Below, piece by piece: positions 62,858-64,000 of a stretch of DNA of 64,000 nt. The stretch spans positions 496,001 to 560,000 of the forward strand of contig NZ_CP064787.1 of the NCBI RefSeq assembly GCF_017094505.1, given 5' to 3'. Below the pieces are notes generated by a model. The model saw only the letters and a list, made by a program, of their open reading frames with translations, was not told the origin of the DNA and ran no database searches. The stretch's first letter is position 1. Every line of letters begins with the position of its first letter. This stretch comes from Halapricum desulfuricans. GTDB taxonomy: Archaea; Halobacteriota; Halobacteria; Halobacteriales; Haloarculaceae. The translations under genes and the position numbers were made by a program.

Positions 62858-64000
62858 ATGTCAGACACCTCTGATGCGGACACCTCTACTGAAGGCTTTC
62901 AAATCGGCGGTGAGCACGGGGAAAACGTCTACGAGACGATCTTTTGCGAAATCGAGGACGCGGTCTTTCTGATCGATGTCGAACAAACCGACGACGACTA
63001 TACGTTTACGTTCCGACGGAACAACGCGTCCCATCAGGAACAGACTGGCATTTCCGAAGACGAGATTCGGGGGCGCACACCGGCGGAACTGCTCGGCGAG
63101 AAACAGGGCGCAGAGGTTTCGGCGCGCTATCGCCGGTGTGTCGAACAGGAAGAGACGATCGAGTACGAGGAGACACTGGATCTCCCCGGAGGGACGAAAC
63201 ACTGGCAGACGAAACTCACGCCGATCATCGGAGACGGCGACATAAGGGGGATCGTCGGGGTCGCCAGAGACGTGACAGAGCGAAAGGAACAGCGGCGAGA
63301 GCTGCAGCGTCTCAAAGAGCGACTCGAACTTGCCGTCGAGGGCGCGAATCTGGGCGTCTGGGACTGGGATATGACCACAGACGAGGTGGAGTTCAACGAG
63401 CAGTGGGCCGAACTGCTCGGTCACTCGCTCGAGGAGATCGAACCGCGTCTCGAGGAGTGGGAAACGCGGGTCCATCCCGACGACCTCGACGCCGTCGAGG
63501 ACGCCCTCGAGAGACACATCGCAGGCGAGGCCGAGTACTACGACACGGAACACCGAATGCAGACTGCCGACGGCGACTACAGGTGGATCCGGGACGTCGG
63601 CAAGGTCGTCGAACGCGACGCGGACGGCGAGCCGGCTCGGGCCGTTGGCATCCACCTCGATATCGACGACCGCAAGACGTCCGAACGGCAGTTGAAAGAG
63701 GAGCGGGATATGTTCACACAGGGGCCCGCAGTCGTCTTCAAGTGGCGAGAGGCCGAAGGGTGGCCGGTCGAGTACGTCTCCGAGAACGTCGAAGACGTAC
63801 TCGGGTACACGGCCGAACAGTTCCGGTCGGGAGCGATAGCCTACGGGGACATCATCCACGACCAGGACCGCGAGCGGGTGTTCGAGGAAGTCGCCGAGCA
63901 CAGCGACGGGGAGACCGACCAGTTCAGTCACGACCCGTATCGGATTGTCACCCCCGACGGAGCCGTTCGGTGGGTACTCGATTATACCAAAAACGTCCGA
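62858..64000 (+). CDS. Multi-PAS sensor protein, 3'-truncated
   Basis: The ORF starts at ATG 62858 and is open to the end of the window (381 codons). Three PAS units are visible: ~22-145 (ending GIVGVARDVTERKEQ), ~150-275 (ANLGVWDWDMTTDEVEFNE, ending GIHLDIDDRK) and ~285-381 (VEYVSENVEDVLGYTAEQF). A PAC-like R-D-V-T/D-D-R-K pattern separates them. Most such haloarchaeal proteins end in a histidine kinase or bacterio-opsin activator-type output, but that part is outside the window. The preceding 156 bp hold the promoter. Confidence 0.88.
   Translation, partial: MSDTSDADTSTEGFQIGGEHGENVYETIFCEIEDAVFLIDVEQTDDDYTFTFRRNNASHQEQTGISEDEIRGRTPAELLGEKQGAEVSARYRRCVEQEETIEYEETLDLPGGTKHWQTKLTPIIGDGDIRGIVGVARDVTERKEQRRELQRLKERLELAVEGANLGVWDWDMTTDEVEFNEQWAELLGHSLEEIEPRLEEWETRVHPDDLDAVEDALERHIAGEAEYYDTEHRMQTADGDYRWIRDVGKVVERDADGEPARAVGIHLDIDDRKTSERQLKEERDMFTQGPAVVFKWREAEGWPVEYVSENVEDVLGYTAEQFRSGAIAYGDIIHDQDRERVFEEVAEHSDGETDQFSHDPYRIVTPDGAVRWVLDYTKNVR

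Overview
The window is chromosomal DNA from a halophilic archaeon (class Halobacteria). The evidence is high GC, strongly acidic proteins, TATA-like boxes about 27 nt upstream of start codons (leaderless transcripts), SD-type GGAGG sites inside operons, and typical haloarchaeal genes: a Gly-Met-tailed thermosome, CetZ tubulin, F420 biosynthesis, RadB, UbiA-type lipid and carotenoid enzymes, Tat lipoproteins, and pilus ATPase/TadC genes. The genus cannot be fixed from the sequence alone. No rRNA, tRNA or CRISPR array was seen.

Layout, 1-30 kb. A 5'-truncated thermosome subunit is followed by a geranylgeranyl-reductase-type flavoprotein, an aldo/keto reductase, a ParA ATPase/small partner/7TM histidine kinase run, a UbiA-family protein behind a small leaderless ORF, a membrane-anchored protein with four WHy/LEA14-like repeats, a Ste24-type protease, a 46-residue zinc ribbon and an Lhr-type helicase. 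Next come the glpA-glpB-glpC operon, a multicopper oxidase and a SufU/IscU scaffold gene. The 3' end of the scaffold gene is duplicated around a 76-bp hairpin element. A PAP2 protein, a HisG-like protein, a coiled-coil protein with an ArlD/E (FlaD/E)-like neighbour, and a UbiA/lycopene-cyclase fusion follow.

Layout, 29-50 kb. radB and mutS lead into an 80-bp concentric dyad. A PD-(D/E)XK-like nuclease gene is flanked by 41-bp imperfect direct repeats. A type IV pilus-like block (ATPase, TadC, membrane protein, pilin-like protein) and a TrkA-C-like gene pair follow. A minus-strand run then reads cetZ1, membrane protein, cofC, gtrA, MFS transporter, cofG. An NAD-dependent epimerase gene and a decayed TnpB copy with three triloop hairpins come next.

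Layout, 50-64 kb. The arsenic island holds arsC, arsR, a 32-residue ORF, arsD, arsA and two small genes whose products end in vicinal cysteines. The arsC and arsD promoters share a TAGC-N4-GCTA operator-like dyad. After an M20 peptidase there is an exopolysaccharide-like block: response regulator, membrane HEAT protein, processive GT2 and a frameshifted GAF histidine kinase, divergent from a Tat-lipoprotein glycoside hydrolase. The window ends inside a multi-PAS sensor gene.

The best candidates for undescribed biology are the Cys-tailed small proteins and upstream ORF of the arsDA operon, the polysaccharide block, the nuclease between direct repeats, the hairpin element with its flanking duplication, and the TnpB remnant with RNA-like hairpins.
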